From an uncultured Erythrobacteraceae bacterium (GTDB taxonomy: Bacteria; Pseudomonadota; Alphaproteobacteria; Sphingomonadales; Sphingomonadaceae), in assembly GCA_946482075.1 (NCBI GenBank), contig CAMLQG010000016.1, positions 1 to 47,766 on the forward strand: a stretch of DNA of 47,766 nt, written 5' to 3'. Made by a program: the position numbers and the translations under genes. The notes under the pieces were generated by a model. That model did no database searches. It saw only the letters and a list, made by a program, of their open reading frames with translations, and was not told where the DNA came from. Shown one piece after another: positions 7,959 to 16,155 of this stretch. Position 1 is the stretch's first letter. Every line of letters starts with the position of its first letter.

Positions 7959-9302
7959 ATGAATCGCACATTTGCTTTGCGTTGCCTCGCATTTCCGATC
8001 GCCGCCGTGCTTGCCGCCACGCTGGCGGGCTGCGGCATCGTGGGAGGCGGCAAGAAGGTCGCCACGCCGACCGTCGGAAACCGCGTGCCGGTCCTCTCCC
8101 GCATCGAAAGCGGAGCCAAGGTCGATCAGGGGATCGCCAACGTCTCCGTCATCCTGCCCCCGGCGGAAGTGAATGCCGACTGGGCGCAGGCTGGCGGCAC
8201 CGCATCCAAGGGATCGGGCCACTTCGCACTGTCCGCCTCGCCATCGCAAGTCTGGACGGCGAATATCGCGGGATCGAGCAACAAGCGCCGCCTGGCCGCC
8301 TCGCCGGTCGTGGGCGACGGCGTTCTATACGCGATCGACACGGAATCGGTGATCCATGCGTTCGACGCCGCCACCGGGCGCCGCAAATGGGCGCAGGCGA
8401 TGGAGATTCCGGGCAAGCTGAAATCCTCCGCTTTCGGCGGTGGCGTCAGCTATGCCGACGGGCGCATCTACGCTACCAATGGGGTAGGCGAAGTCGCGGC
8501 CTTGGATGCCAAGACCGGTTCGCAGATCTGGAAAGTGAAGCCCGCCGGACCGCTGCGCGGATCGCCGACGATCGCGTTCAACGCGGTCTATGTGATGACG
8601 CAGGACAATCAGATCCACGCGCTCAATGCTTCCGACGGCACCCCGCTGTGGGACGAATCGGGCGCGATCGGCCAGGCCGGCGTGTTCGGCGTCGCGGCGC
8701 CGGCTGCCGGGCAGGGCACCGTGATCGCGGGCTACAGCTCGGGCGAACTCATCGCCTATCGCTACGAGAACGGCCGCGTGCTGTGGTCCGACGCGCTCGC
8801 GCGGACTTCGATCTCGACCCAGGTCGGTACGCTGACCGATGTCGATGCCGATCCGATCATCGATTCGGGCCGGGTCTACGCGCTCGGCCAGGGTGGCCGA
8901 ATGGCGGCTTACGAACTGGTGACGGGCCAGCGCCTGTGGGAACTCAACCTCGCCGGCATCTCCACTCCGGCAGTGGCGGGAGACTGGATCTTCACGCTGA
9001 CCGACGATGCGCGCCTGCTGGCGATCGCCAAGAACAACGGCCGCGTCCGCTGGGTCACGAAGATGCGCGAGTTCAAGAACGAGAAGAAGAAGAAGAACCA
9101 GATCTTCTGGACCGGTCCGGTGCTCGCGGGCAATCACTTGTGGATCGCGAGTTCGCGCGGCCAGTTGTCCTCCGCCGATGTGAGCGACGGTTCCGTGACG
9201 CCGTTCAAGGATCTCGGTTCCGCCGTGTCCCTTGCGCCGATCGTCGCCAACCAGACGCTCTACGTGCTGGATGATGGCGGCAAGATCTACGCGTTCCGGT
9301 AA
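7959..9302 (+). CDS. bamB: Outer membrane protein assembly factor BamB
   Basis: A 447-aa lipoprotein with lipobox LAGC (Cys25), followed by PQQ-type beta-propeller repeats visible as recurring GRKWAQ, GSQIWKVK, GTPLWDE, NGRVLWSD, GQRLWELN and NGRVRWVTK blades. BamB is the propeller subunit of the BAM complex that inserts beta-barrel proteins into the outer membrane. ATG 7959 is preferred over the TTG six bases upstream. A lysine-rich insert (KNEKKKKNQ) lies in a late blade. It follows the YfgM-like gene by 19 bases, so the two are probably co-transcribed. The GTPase gene der, which often follows bamB, is absent. Confidence 0.93.
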   Translation: MNRTFALRCLAFPIAAVLAATLAGCGIVGGGKKVATPTVGNRVPVLSRIESGAKVDQGIANVSVILPPAEVNADWAQAGGTASKGSGHFALSASPSQVWTANIAGSSNKRRLAASPVVGDGVLYAIDTESVIHAFDAATGRRKWAQAMEIPGKLKSSAFGGGVSYADGRIYATNGVGEVAALDAKTGSQIWKVKPAGPLRGSPTIAFNAVYVMTQDNQIHALNASDGTPLWDESGAIGQAGVFGVAAPAAGQGTVIAGYSSGELIAYRYENGRVLWSDALARTSISTQVGTLTDVDADPIIDSGRVYALGQGGRMAAYELVTGQRLWELNLAGISTPAVAGDWIFTLTDDARLLAIAKNNGRVRWVTKMREFKNEKKKKNQIFWTGPVLAGNHLWIASSRGQLSSADVSDGSVTPFKDLGSAVSLAPIVANQTLYVLDDGGKIYAFR

Positions 9303-9368
9303 GTTTCCCTTCGGGAAGGACTAACGTCTTTACCGCCCCGTTAACCCATTTCCGCTAGGGAACCGGCG

Positions 9369-10715
9369 ATGGGCGAATATCCGGCTCGACCAGGCGGTCT
9401 ACCGCCGAGTGATGTATCTGCGGGCGTCGGCTTGGTCGGCCTCGCGGGCCTGTTCGCATGGCTGATGGTCTGCCGCTCCTGGCCGGAAATCGCCGATGCC
9501 TTCGCTCTGCCGGGGCCTCATCGGCGCATGGCGGGCGAGCTCGCCTCGCTCTTTGCAGTGTTCTTCTCCGGCCTCCCGATGCTGCTGTGGTCGATCGTCG
9601 TCGACAAGGTGCATCGCAATCCGTCCACCGGGATCGATTGGGCCAGGCGCCGGCCGCTTGCCGAAACCTCCGACATCTCGATCACCAAGCTCGCCGGCAT
9701 CTGGGCGACCTGGGCGCTGATCGGCTTCATCTACTGCGTCGCGCGATGGTACTGGCAGGGCCAGTATCTCTTCTCGATGAAGGTCCTGAGCTCCGCCGCG
9801 ATCCCGCTGCTCGTGCTGTCGGTGCCCTATGTGCTGTGGCTCGATCGCTATCTCGTGCAGCCGCGCGACCACAACTGGCATTTCGGCGCGATGCTCATCG
9901 GGCGCGAAACCTGGTCCCCGGACGAAGTGAAGCACCATATACGGTCGTGGGCAGTGAAGGGCTTCTTCATCGCTTTCATGATCTCGATCCTGCCGTTCGG
10001 ATGGAACACGATCGTCCTGCTGGATTGGGCGCGGATCGCCGGCGATCCGGTGGCGGTCTGCACGGCGCTTGTCGAAGTGCTGTTCCTGATCGACGTGCAG
10101 ATCGCGATGGTCGGCTATCTCGTCACCCTGCGGCCGTTCGATGCGCATATCCGTTCCGCCAACCCGCATGTGCAGGGCTGGCTCGCGGCGCTGATCTGCT
10201 ATCCGCCTTTCATCCTCATGGGGGGCGGGGCGCCGCTGGACTATCATCCCAATACGGCGGACTGGTCGGTCTGGCTCGCGGGGCATACCGCAGTGCTGTG
10301 GCTGTGGGGCGGTCTGCTGGTCGTGCTGACCGGGATCTATGCCTGGGCGACAGTCGCTTTCGGCATCCGCTTTTCGAACCTGACCTATCGCGGGGTGGTG
10401 ACCAACGGCCCCTATCGCTACACCCGTCACCCGGCCTATCTGTCGAAGAACGCTTTCTGGTGGTGTTCGACCATGCCGTTCATCGCGACGTCGCATTCGC
10501 TGACCGACGTCGTGCGCAACACCACCGTGCTCGGGCTGGTGAGCGCGGTCTATTTCTGGCGTGCGAAGACCGAGGAGCAGCACCTGTTGGCGGAGGACGC
10601 GAAATATCGCGAATACCATGCCTGGATGGAACAAAATGCGCGGATCACCCGAGCAGTCTCGTGGTGCTTCAGGACGCTTCGGCCCCGCAACGCCGGACAG
10701 GGCGAGGCGGAATAA
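9369..10715 (+). CDS. ICMT/phospholipid methyltransferase-like integral membrane protein
   Basis: A 448-aa multi-pass membrane protein with about ten hydrophobic segments. Only its C-terminal third resembles the isoprenylcysteine carboxyl methyltransferase / phospholipid N-methyltransferase superfamily: VTNGPYRYTRHPAYLSKNAFWW (about 345-366) and RAKTEEQHLLAEDAKYREY (about 396-414) match the SAM-binding GPY-R-RHP and late acidic motifs. The N-terminal 300 residues are extra membrane domain not found in simple ICMT proteins of about 200 aa. It lies 66 bases after bamB. A lipid or lipid-linked methyl acceptor is inferred; prenylated protein is unlikely in bacteria. Confidence 0.75.
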   Translation: MGEYPARPGGLPPSDVSAGVGLVGLAGLFAWLMVCRSWPEIADAFALPGPHRRMAGELASLFAVFFSGLPMLLWSIVVDKVHRNPSTGIDWARRRPLAETSDISITKLAGIWATWALIGFIYCVARWYWQGQYLFSMKVLSSAAIPLLVLSVPYVLWLDRYLVQPRDHNWHFGAMLIGRETWSPDEVKHHIRSWAVKGFFIAFMISILPFGWNTIVLLDWARIAGDPVAVCTALVEVLFLIDVQIAMVGYLVTLRPFDAHIRSANPHVQGWLAALICYPPFILMGGGAPLDYHPNTADWSVWLAGHTAVLWLWGGLLVVLTGIYAWATVAFGIRFSNLTYRGVVTNGPYRYTRHPAYLSKNAFWWCSTMPFIATSHSLTDVVRNTTVLGLVSAVYFWRAKTEEQHLLAEDAKYREYHAWMEQNARITRAVSWCFRTLRPRNAGQGEAE

Positions 10716-10758
10716 GCCCGAATCGTTCCGACATTCCGCGTCATTCCAACATTCCTCA

Positions 10759-10835
10759 TCATCCCAGCGCAGGCTGGGATCGTTGTGGAGAGGGCGGGTC
10801 CTTGCTGAGAGAGATCCCAGCCTGCGCTGGGATGA
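10759..10835. repeat. Paired REP-like palindromes in inverted orientation
   Basis: TCATCCCAGCGCAGGCTGGGATC at 10759-10781 recurs exactly as its reverse complement at 10813-10835, 31 bases apart. Each copy is itself a hairpin (ATCCCAG paired with CTGGGAT over a CGCAGG loop). The pair lies in the 360-base space between convergent genes, where it may end transcription from both sides. A variant copy is at 47735-47754 and a related hairpin at 39094-39127. The rest of 10716-11075 holds the 38-base repeat at 11021 and nothing else I can recognise. Confidence 0.85.
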
Positions 10836-11020
10836 CGGTGGTGGCAGTTGACGCGAACGGGGGCAAAAGCGCCGCAGGCCGCTTCCCCGCCATCCCAGCC
10901 AATCCGCGCCTTTCCGCCAAATCCGCGCGCGGAGATGTGTGACTTTCCGCAGCGGTATCCCTTCACTGCTTCCGGGCCGGGCGACTCGAACCACGGAATG
11001 GGCAGGGCGAGCGGCAATTC

Positions 11021-11058
11021 TCATCCGCCAGTCTAAGGCAGATTTCCGCGATGTAGGA
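11021..11058. repeat. Dispersed 38-base repeat, copy A
   Basis: This stretch aligns without gaps to 47619-47656: both contain TCATC-Y-GC-S-AG, then TAAGGCAGATTT (12 identical bases), then six variable bases and TGTAGGA. By eye 28 of 38 positions agree. Both copies lie in gene-free sequence beyond gene ends. Identity of the element is unknown. Confidence 0.6.
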
Positions 11059-11075
11059 CAGCGCTTTCCGCGCGA

Positions 11076-12446
11076 TCAGAAGCTTTCTTCGTAGACCCGG
11101 TTCATGTCGCCGCCCCATTCGCCGTGGAATTTTTCCAGCAGGCGCTGGGCGGGGACCTTGCCGGACTTCACGATCTCGTCCAGCGGAGCGAGGAAACCGG
11201 TCTCGTTGTCGCCGCTGCTGTTGAGTCGGGCGCGGGACGCGAGGCCGGAACGCGCGATGTCCAGCACGTCCCCTGCGATGTCCCTGAGGTTGCCGCCGCC
11301 CGGCAGCGGAGCGTCGAGCGCAAGCCGCGGTACCGCATTGCGCAGCGCTTCGCGTTCATCCATCGACCAGTCCTTGACGAGATCCCAGGCAGCTTCGAGC
11401 GCCGCATCGTCGTAGAGCAGGCCGACCCACAGCGCCGGCAGCGCGCAGATCCGGTCCCAAGGGCCGCCATCCGCTCCGCGCATTTCCAGGAAGCTCTTCA
11501 GGCGCACTTCGGGGAAAGCGGTAGAAAGATGGTCGATCCAGTCGCTTTCGAGCGGCTTTTCGCCGGGCAGCGCGGGCAGTTCACCCCTGAGGAAGGCGCG
11601 GAAGCTCTGGCCGGCGGCGTCGATATATTTTCCGTCGCGGAACACGAAATACATCGGCACGTCGAGCATGTAGTCGACATAGCGTTCGTATCCGAAACCG
11701 TCCTCGAACACGAAGGGCAGCATGCCGGTGCGGTGAGGGTCCGTGTCCGACCAGATATGGCTGCGATAGGACAGGAAGCCGTTGAGCTTGCCTTCGGTGA
11801 AAGGCGAATTGGCGAACAGCGCGGTCGCCAGCGGCTGGAGCGCCAGGCTGGTGCGGAATTTCTTCACCATGTCCGGTTCGGACGAATAGTCGAGATTGAC
11901 CTGGATGGTGCAGGTCCGCAGCATCATGTCGAGGCCCATCGTGCCTACGCGCGGCATGTGCCGCAGCATGATGTCGTAGCGGCCCTTCGGCATGATCGGC
12001 AGCTCGTCGCGCGCCTTGTCGGGCCACATGCCGAGACCAAGGAAGCCGACGCCCAGCTCCTCGCCGACCTGCTTCACCTGCTGCAGGTGGCGGCCGGTCT
12101 CGGCACAGGTCTGATGCAGGTTCTCGAGCGGCGCGCCGGAGAGTTCGAGCTGGCCCGCCGGTTCCAGGCTGACCGTTCCATCCGCGCCGGCCATGGCGAT
12201 GACATGGCCGTTTTCTTCCACCGGCGTCCAGCCGAATTGCTGTAAAGACAGCAGCATATCCTGGATACCGCCCTTTTCGTGGTAACCGGGCGCGTGATGA
12301 TCGGAACGCGCATAGACGAGCTTTTCGTGCTCTGTGCCGATCCGCCAGCGGACGGCCGGCTTTTCGCCATGCTGCATCGGCGCGACCAGCTGGTCGCGGC
12401 TCTCAATGACGGGATCCTCTCCGCCGGACGCGGTTCGCGTGCTCAT
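11076..12446 (-). CDS. gshA: Glutamate-cysteine ligase, plant/proteobacterial type
   Basis: A 456-aa ATP-dependent ligase joining the gamma-carboxylate of glutamate to cysteine, the first step of glutathione synthesis, in the cytoplasm. The GCS2 family is shown by RIGTEHEKLVY near the N terminus, SLEPAGQLELSGAPLENLHQT, RTCTIQVNLDYSSE, FLSYRSHIWSDTDPHRTGMLPFVF and FLEMRGADGGPW. The length is usual for the type shared by plants and alphaproteobacteria. It lies 39 bases after rsmE on the same strand and is probably co-transcribed with it. Glutathione would also serve oxidative catabolism of the kind encoded further on. Confidence 0.95.
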   Translation of the reverse strand: MSTRTASGGEDPVIESRDQLVAPMQHGEKPAVRWRIGTEHEKLVYARSDHHAPGYHEKGGIQDMLLSLQQFGWTPVEENGHVIAMAGADGTVSLEPAGQLELSGAPLENLHQTCAETGRHLQQVKQVGEELGVGFLGLGMWPDKARDELPIMPKGRYDIMLRHMPRVGTMGLDMMLRTCTIQVNLDYSSEPDMVKKFRTSLALQPLATALFANSPFTEGKLNGFLSYRSHIWSDTDPHRTGMLPFVFEDGFGYERYVDYMLDVPMYFVFRDGKYIDAAGQSFRAFLRGELPALPGEKPLESDWIDHLSTAFPEVRLKSFLEMRGADGGPWDRICALPALWVGLLYDDAALEAAWDLVKDWSMDEREALRNAVPRLALDAPLPGGGNLRDIAGDVLDIARSGLASRARLNSSGDNETGFLAPLDEIVKSGKVPAQRLLEKFHGEWGGDMNRVYEESF

Positions 12447-12485
12447 GACAGCGCCGTTAGGCGAGGCGAGCGCCCTGCGCCAGCG

Positions 12486-13235
12486 CTATTTCTTCCAATC
12501 TCCGGCCGAGCCCATCCAGAGTGCAATACCGGCAAGAGATGCGGTTTCTCCACGCAAGATCCGGGGCCCGAGCGAGATCGGGCAAGCTTGTGGCAGCGCG
12601 CGAATCTGCTCGCGTTCCATATCGTCGAAACCGCCTTCCGGCCCGATCAGAAGCGCTGCCGGGCCTTGTGCCGCAGCGAAGGCTTCCGCCGCCGGGGCGC
12701 CGCCCAGTTCGTCGGCGAAGAACAGCGTCCGGCCTTCGTCCCACTGGCGCAGCAGCCCATCCAGCTTCGATGGCTCCGCCAGTTCGGGCAGGGCGGTGCG
12801 CGCGCATTGTTCCGCCGCTTCGGTGATGATCGTCCGCGCCCGCTCGGGATTCAGGCTGTCCGCCACGCAGCGCCGGGTGATGATCGGCTGTATCCGCCGC
12901 ACGCCGAGCTCGGTCGCCTTCTCCAGCACGAGATCGAAATTCGGCTTCTTCAGGAGAGCGGCGCAGAGAGTGAAATCGGGGACTTCCTCGCGCCCGCGCA
13001 GCCGCTCGACCGGGATCAGCGTCAGCTCGCGCTTGCCGATGGCGGAGGCGCGCGCTGCCCATTCGCCGGTGCGATCGTCGCACAGGATCACGGCATCGCC
13101 TTCGTCCAGGCGCATCACGCGCGTCAGATAGTGAGCCTGCTGACCTTCGATCCGCACGGCCTCGCCTTCCGCAAGCGCGTGATCGATGAACAGGCGTGGG
13201 GCGCTGCGCGGGGGCCAGGCGGGTGTGGCGGGCAT
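12486..13235 (-). CDS. rsmE: 16S rRNA (uracil(1498)-N(3))-methyltransferase
   Basis: A 249-aa SPOUT-class methyltransferase that modifies U1498 in helix 44 of 16S rRNA using SAM. The N-terminal PUA-like domain includes QQAHYLTRVMRLDEGD (32-47). The C-terminal knot holds LLIGPEGGF (195-203) and SLGPRILRGETA (221-232), which bind SAM and define the family. LLKKPNFDLVLEKATELGV is also typical. It is upstream of gshA on the same strand. Confidence 0.95.
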   Translation of the reverse strand: MPATPAWPPRSAPRLFIDHALAEGEAVRIEGQQAHYLTRVMRLDEGDAVILCDDRTGEWAARASAIGKRELTLIPVERLRGREEVPDFTLCAALLKKPNFDLVLEKATELGVRRIQPIITRRCVADSLNPERARTIITEAAEQCARTALPELAEPSKLDGLLRQWDEGRTLFFADELGGAPAAEAFAAAQGPAALLIGPEGGFDDMEREQIRALPQACPISLGPRILRGETASLAGIALWMGSAGDWKK

Positions 13236-13265
13236 GGTGATCCTGATCTACTCGCTACCTCAAGG

Positions 13266-13355
13266 CCGTTCGTCCTGAGCTTGTCGAAGGACCGCTCTTC
13301 TCTCCAGCAACGGAAGAAGGGGAGGACGGTCCTTCGACAAGCTCAGGACGAACGG
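13266..13355. repeat. Perfect 29-base inverted repeat
   Basis: Bases 13266-13294 (core CCTGAGCTTGTCGAAGG) recur as an exact reverse complement at 13327-13355, separated by 32 bases. The pair lies between the divergent rsmE and ubiA starts. The core is a sequence I have often seen between genes of sphingomonads and other proteobacteria. Degenerate relatives are at 23569-23612 and 33412-33442. Confidence 0.88.
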
Positions 13356-13413
13356 AGATTGTGGGCAATAGCCAAGAGCGTGCCTGCACGAAAGCTTTCA
13401 CGGGAATGACGAA

Positions 13414-14334
13414 ATGGTATCTGGGCGCATGGTAGATTCACGGATCGTCCCCGACAGCGAACATCGCGGGCTTGTCGCCCGGCTGCCCGAGCCGGCGCGC
13501 GACCTTGCCCTGCTGGCCCGGTTCGATCGGCCGATCGGCTGGTGGCTCCTCTTCTGGCCCTGCGCGTGGGGATTGTGGCTGGCCGGCGCCGGGCCGCAAT
13601 GGGCGCTGCTCGGTTGGCTGCTCGTCGGCAGCATCGCGATGCGTGGGGCGGGCTGCGTCTATAACGATCTGGTCGACGCCGATCTCGACCGGATGGTGGC
13701 GCGCACGGCCTCGCGCCCGGTCGCCAGCGGGCGGGTCAGCAAGAAGGCGGCCTGGGCCTGGCTCCTCGCTTTGTGCTTCGCCGGCCTCGTCGTGCTGCTC
13801 CAGCTGCGCTGGCAGGCCCAGCTCGTCGCGCTGGCGAGCCTCGGGCTGGTGGCCGCCTATCCTTTCATGAAGCGGATCACCTGGTGGCCCCAGGCCTGGC
13901 TGGGCATGGTGTTCAGCTGGGGCCTGCTGGTGGGCTGGATCGCGTTGCGGGGCGATCGGCCGGATGTCATGGTCGCGCTCTACGCAGGCTCCGTCTGCTG
14001 GGTGATCGGCTATGATACGATCTATGCCCTGCAGGACCGGGAGGATGACGCGCTTGTCGGCATCCGGTCGAGCGCGAGGCGCATGGGCGCGCATGTCCGC
14101 TCCGGCGTGGCCCTGTTCTACGGCGGGGCAGTGGCATTCTGGGTACTGGCTTTCTGGCTGCTGCGGGAAGATTGGCTGGCGCTGGTCGGCCTGTTGCCGG
14201 CCGCACTTCATCTCGCCTGGCAGGTGACGACGCTCGATCCCGCGGACGGGGCAGGGGCTCTTCGGAGATTCCGCGCCAATCGGCTGACCGGCCTGCTCGT
14301 CGCGCTGGCCTGCTTCGTAGCCGGCAATGCCTAG
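13414..14334 (+). CDS. ubiA: 4-hydroxybenzoate octaprenyltransferase
   Basis: A 306-aa integral membrane prenyltransferase of ubiquinone synthesis that attaches a polyprenyl chain to 4-hydroxybenzoate. Both Asp-rich magnesium/diphosphate motifs are present: NDLVDADLD (84-92) and DTIYALQDREDD (201-212). FDRPIGWWLLFWPC (37-50) is characteristic of UbiA, and eight or nine hydrophobic helices are visible. ATG 13414 is the first start; 13429 is an alternative. Its stop shares the bases CTAG with the stop of the convergent YbaN-like gene. Confidence 0.94.
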   Translation: MVSGRMVDSRIVPDSEHRGLVARLPEPARDLALLARFDRPIGWWLLFWPCAWGLWLAGAGPQWALLGWLLVGSIAMRGAGCVYNDLVDADLDRMVARTASRPVASGRVSKKAAWAWLLALCFAGLVVLLQLRWQAQLVALASLGLVAAYPFMKRITWWPQAWLGMVFSWGLLVGWIALRGDRPDVMVALYAGSVCWVIGYDTIYALQDREDDALVGIRSSARRMGAHVRSGVALFYGGAVAFWVLAFWLLREDWLALVGLLPAALHLAWQVTTLDPADGAGALRRFRANRLTGLLVALACFVAGNA

Positions 14335-14681
14335 GGCAGCGGCCGGCTCCACAGCCAGCCGAGGCAGAGGACCGCGATCCCGAGCGTTATCCAGGGCCAG
14401 GGCATCGGCGCGAACAGGAAGGATATCAGGCAGCTGGCGGTGAAAGCGAATGTCGCCCCGAGCTTGCCTTTCCGCCCGATCGCGCCTTTCTCCCGCCAGT
14501 CGCGGATGGCCTTCCCGAAGCGGGGGTGTTCGACCAGCCGGCGCTCGAGTTCGGGATTCGATTTCCCGAAGCACCAGGCCGCCAGGATCAGGAAAGGCAC
14601 GGTGGGCATGATCGGCAGCATGATGCCGATCACTCCAAGCGCGACGGACAGGATGCCGGCTGCAAGATAGAAACGGCGCAT
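14331..14681 (-). CDS. YbaN family (DUF454) membrane protein
   Basis: A 116-aa protein of the YbaN/DUF454 family with three or four hydrophobic segments. LGVIGIMLPIMPTVPFLILAAWCF followed by KSNPELERRLVEHPRFGKAIRDW is the family signature. The role is unknown; it is presumed to be in the inner membrane. ATG 14681 has AGGAACAGGA directly upstream. A longer frame to 14747 adds residues without family similarity. The last codon overlaps ubiA tail to tail. Confidence 0.85.
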   Translation of the reverse strand: MRRFYLAAGILSVALGVIGIMLPIMPTVPFLILAAWCFGKSNPELERRLVEHPRFGKAIRDWREKGAIGRKGKLGATFAFTASCLISFLFAPMPWPWITLGIAVLCLGWLWSRPLP

Positions 14682-14828
14682 TCCTGTTCCTTGCCAGCCA
14701 GCGCAGCCGGGGGAAAGAAGCAATTGCGACTGTCTCGCAGAAAGCAATCAAGTGACTGAGTAATCAGTTTCCTCCGGATCACGCCTCTGGCATAAGGAAG
14801 GGATCGCACGGTCTTCGGGGCCAACGCC

Positions 14829-15590
14829 ATGACAATTCAAGCGGTAGCTAGCGGTTGCGTCCTTCTCGCCGGTTGCGTCTTGTTTGCCGCCGGTTCGCCC
14901 CGCCTCACGCTGATGCAGCGGATTCGCGAGCGATATCTCGATCTGCTGGGATCGATCTATATCTACAACGAACATCGCGGCTACACCGCGATCGATCGGG
15001 TGCTGGAGGCGGTGCGCAAGCGCGCGCCCGAGGATACTGCGCTGATCGAAGCCATCGTCCGCCACCGTGCGGATGAACGGAAGCACTACCTGATGTTCAA
15101 GCACTGGTTCGAGCGGCGCGGCAGGATGCCTCTGCGGGTCGATCGCACCTGCGGCCATATCGACCGCTTCATCGAGATCGTGTTCCGCACCCGGATCGAC
15201 ACGCTCGACACCGATGCGATCGTGGCGAGCGACCGCCTGTTCGAGCGGCTGTGCCAGGTGATATCGCTTACCGAGCGGCGCGGCTTCTGGCAGGTCGAAG
15301 TCCTCCTGCGGAACAAATTCGTGAGGTCCGACAAGACCTTGATCCAGATATTCAGGATCATCCGCAAGGACGAACCCGCTCATTGGGCCCCTTATGAAGG
15401 CTGGCTCGATGCAAATGGGCGCAATCGGGGCCTGTGGTGGGAAAGACTGATCGATAAGTTCGTTCATGCCGAACTCATCGCCTTCAAGATACCCGTGCTG
15501 TTCCTCATGCCCCGCTTGCGGCGGCGCGATCGCTGGGCGGATGCGGACGAAACCGTTCCTCACCCCGGCGACATGCTGCCGGCCGAATGA
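14829..15590 (+). CDS. Ferritin-like di-iron protein, uncharacterised
   Basis: A 253-aa mostly helical protein. It shows a full di-iron ligand set for a four-helix bundle: E48 (NEHRG), E83 and H86 (DERKH), E149 (TERRG), E182 and H185 (DEPAH). This two-fold E...ExxH pattern defines ferritin-like oxygenases and rubrerythrin-type proteins. The final part (DKFVHAELIAFKIPVLFLM) is hydrophobic and may touch the membrane. The start could be 14829 or the ATG at 14913, which removes a hydrophobic leader of 28 residues. It overlaps the following GtrA gene by ATGA. The reaction is unknown; a di-iron oxygenase or oxidase is inferred. Confidence 0.8.
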   Translation: MTIQAVASGCVLLAGCVLFAAGSPRLTLMQRIRERYLDLLGSIYIYNEHRGYTAIDRVLEAVRKRAPEDTALIEAIVRHRADERKHYLMFKHWFERRGRMPLRVDRTCGHIDRFIEIVFRTRIDTLDTDAIVASDRLFERLCQVISLTERRGFWQVEVLLRNKFVRSDKTLIQIFRIIRKDEPAHWAPYEGWLDANGRNRGLWWERLIDKFVHAELIAFKIPVLFLMPRLRRRDRWADADETVPHPGDMLPAE

Positions 15591-16057
15591 ACCAGCCTGC
15601 TAGATCATCACGATTGGACTTCCCTTCGCCCCACTCCCGGCCGCATGACAGGCGTGTCGCCCGCGTCTTCTCCCGCAGGGCGGGCGCCATGCTGTTGCGG
15701 AACACGATCGTGAGCTGCTCGGTGTTCGCCGTCGGGCTGCTGGTGTTGTGGCTGCTGGTGGAATTCCTCCATGTCCGCCAGATGATCGCGCTGGCATTCA
15801 GCCTGATCACCGCGAATACGCTCCATTACCTGATCGGCCGCGCCTGGATATTCCCCGGATCGGATCGCAAGCTCGCCTCGGGCTATTTCTATTTCCTCGT
15901 CAATGCCGGGATCGGCATGGTGGTGACGATGGTGCTGTTCGCGCTGCTGACCCGCTTCACCAGCATCAACTATCTGCTGATCCGGGTCTTCGTGTCGCTT
16001 TTCGCCGGCCTGCTGACCTTCCTGCTCAATGCGCTCGTCAATTTCCGCCAGCTGTGA
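15587..16057 (+). CDS. GtrA-like membrane protein
   Basis: A 156-aa protein with four hydrophobic helices in its last 120 residues and NTLHYLIGRAWIFPGSDRK between helices 2 and 3, the central motif of the GtrA family. GtrA proteins are thought to move polyprenyl-linked sugars across the inner membrane. The first 35 residues are basic and cytoplasmic. Its start overlaps the ferritin-like gene (ATGA), so the two are made together. No glycosyltransferase partner is adjacent. Confidence 0.85.
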   Translation: MNQPARSSRLDFPSPHSRPHDRRVARVFSRRAGAMLLRNTIVSCSVFAVGLLVLWLLVEFLHVRQMIALAFSLITANTLHYLIGRAWIFPGSDRKLASGYFYFLVNAGIGMVVTMVLFALLTRFTSINYLLIRVFVSLFAGLLTFLLNALVNFRQL

Positions 16058-16096
16058 TGCTCAGCGTCCAGCAAGGTAGGCGCGGCTATGCCGCCA

Positions 16097-16125
16097 TTGC
16101 GACATATTGTTGCGCTACCTAGATT
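16097..16125 (+). promoter_or_regulatory. Predicted promoter of htpX
   Basis: TTGCGA (16097-16102) and TAGATT (16120-16125) are separated by exactly 17 bases and lie 30 bases before the htpX GTG start. They fit a housekeeping or heat-shock (RpoH-like) promoter. The prediction is by eye only. Confidence 0.45.
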
Positions 16126-16155
16126 AGGGCCGAGACCCCTGAGGAGTATGGTACG

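Noticed and set aside
9399..11024. 541-codon open frame on the minus strand
   Set aside because: Antisense to the ICMT-like gene and runs through the REP-like repeats; composition is typical of a shadow frame.
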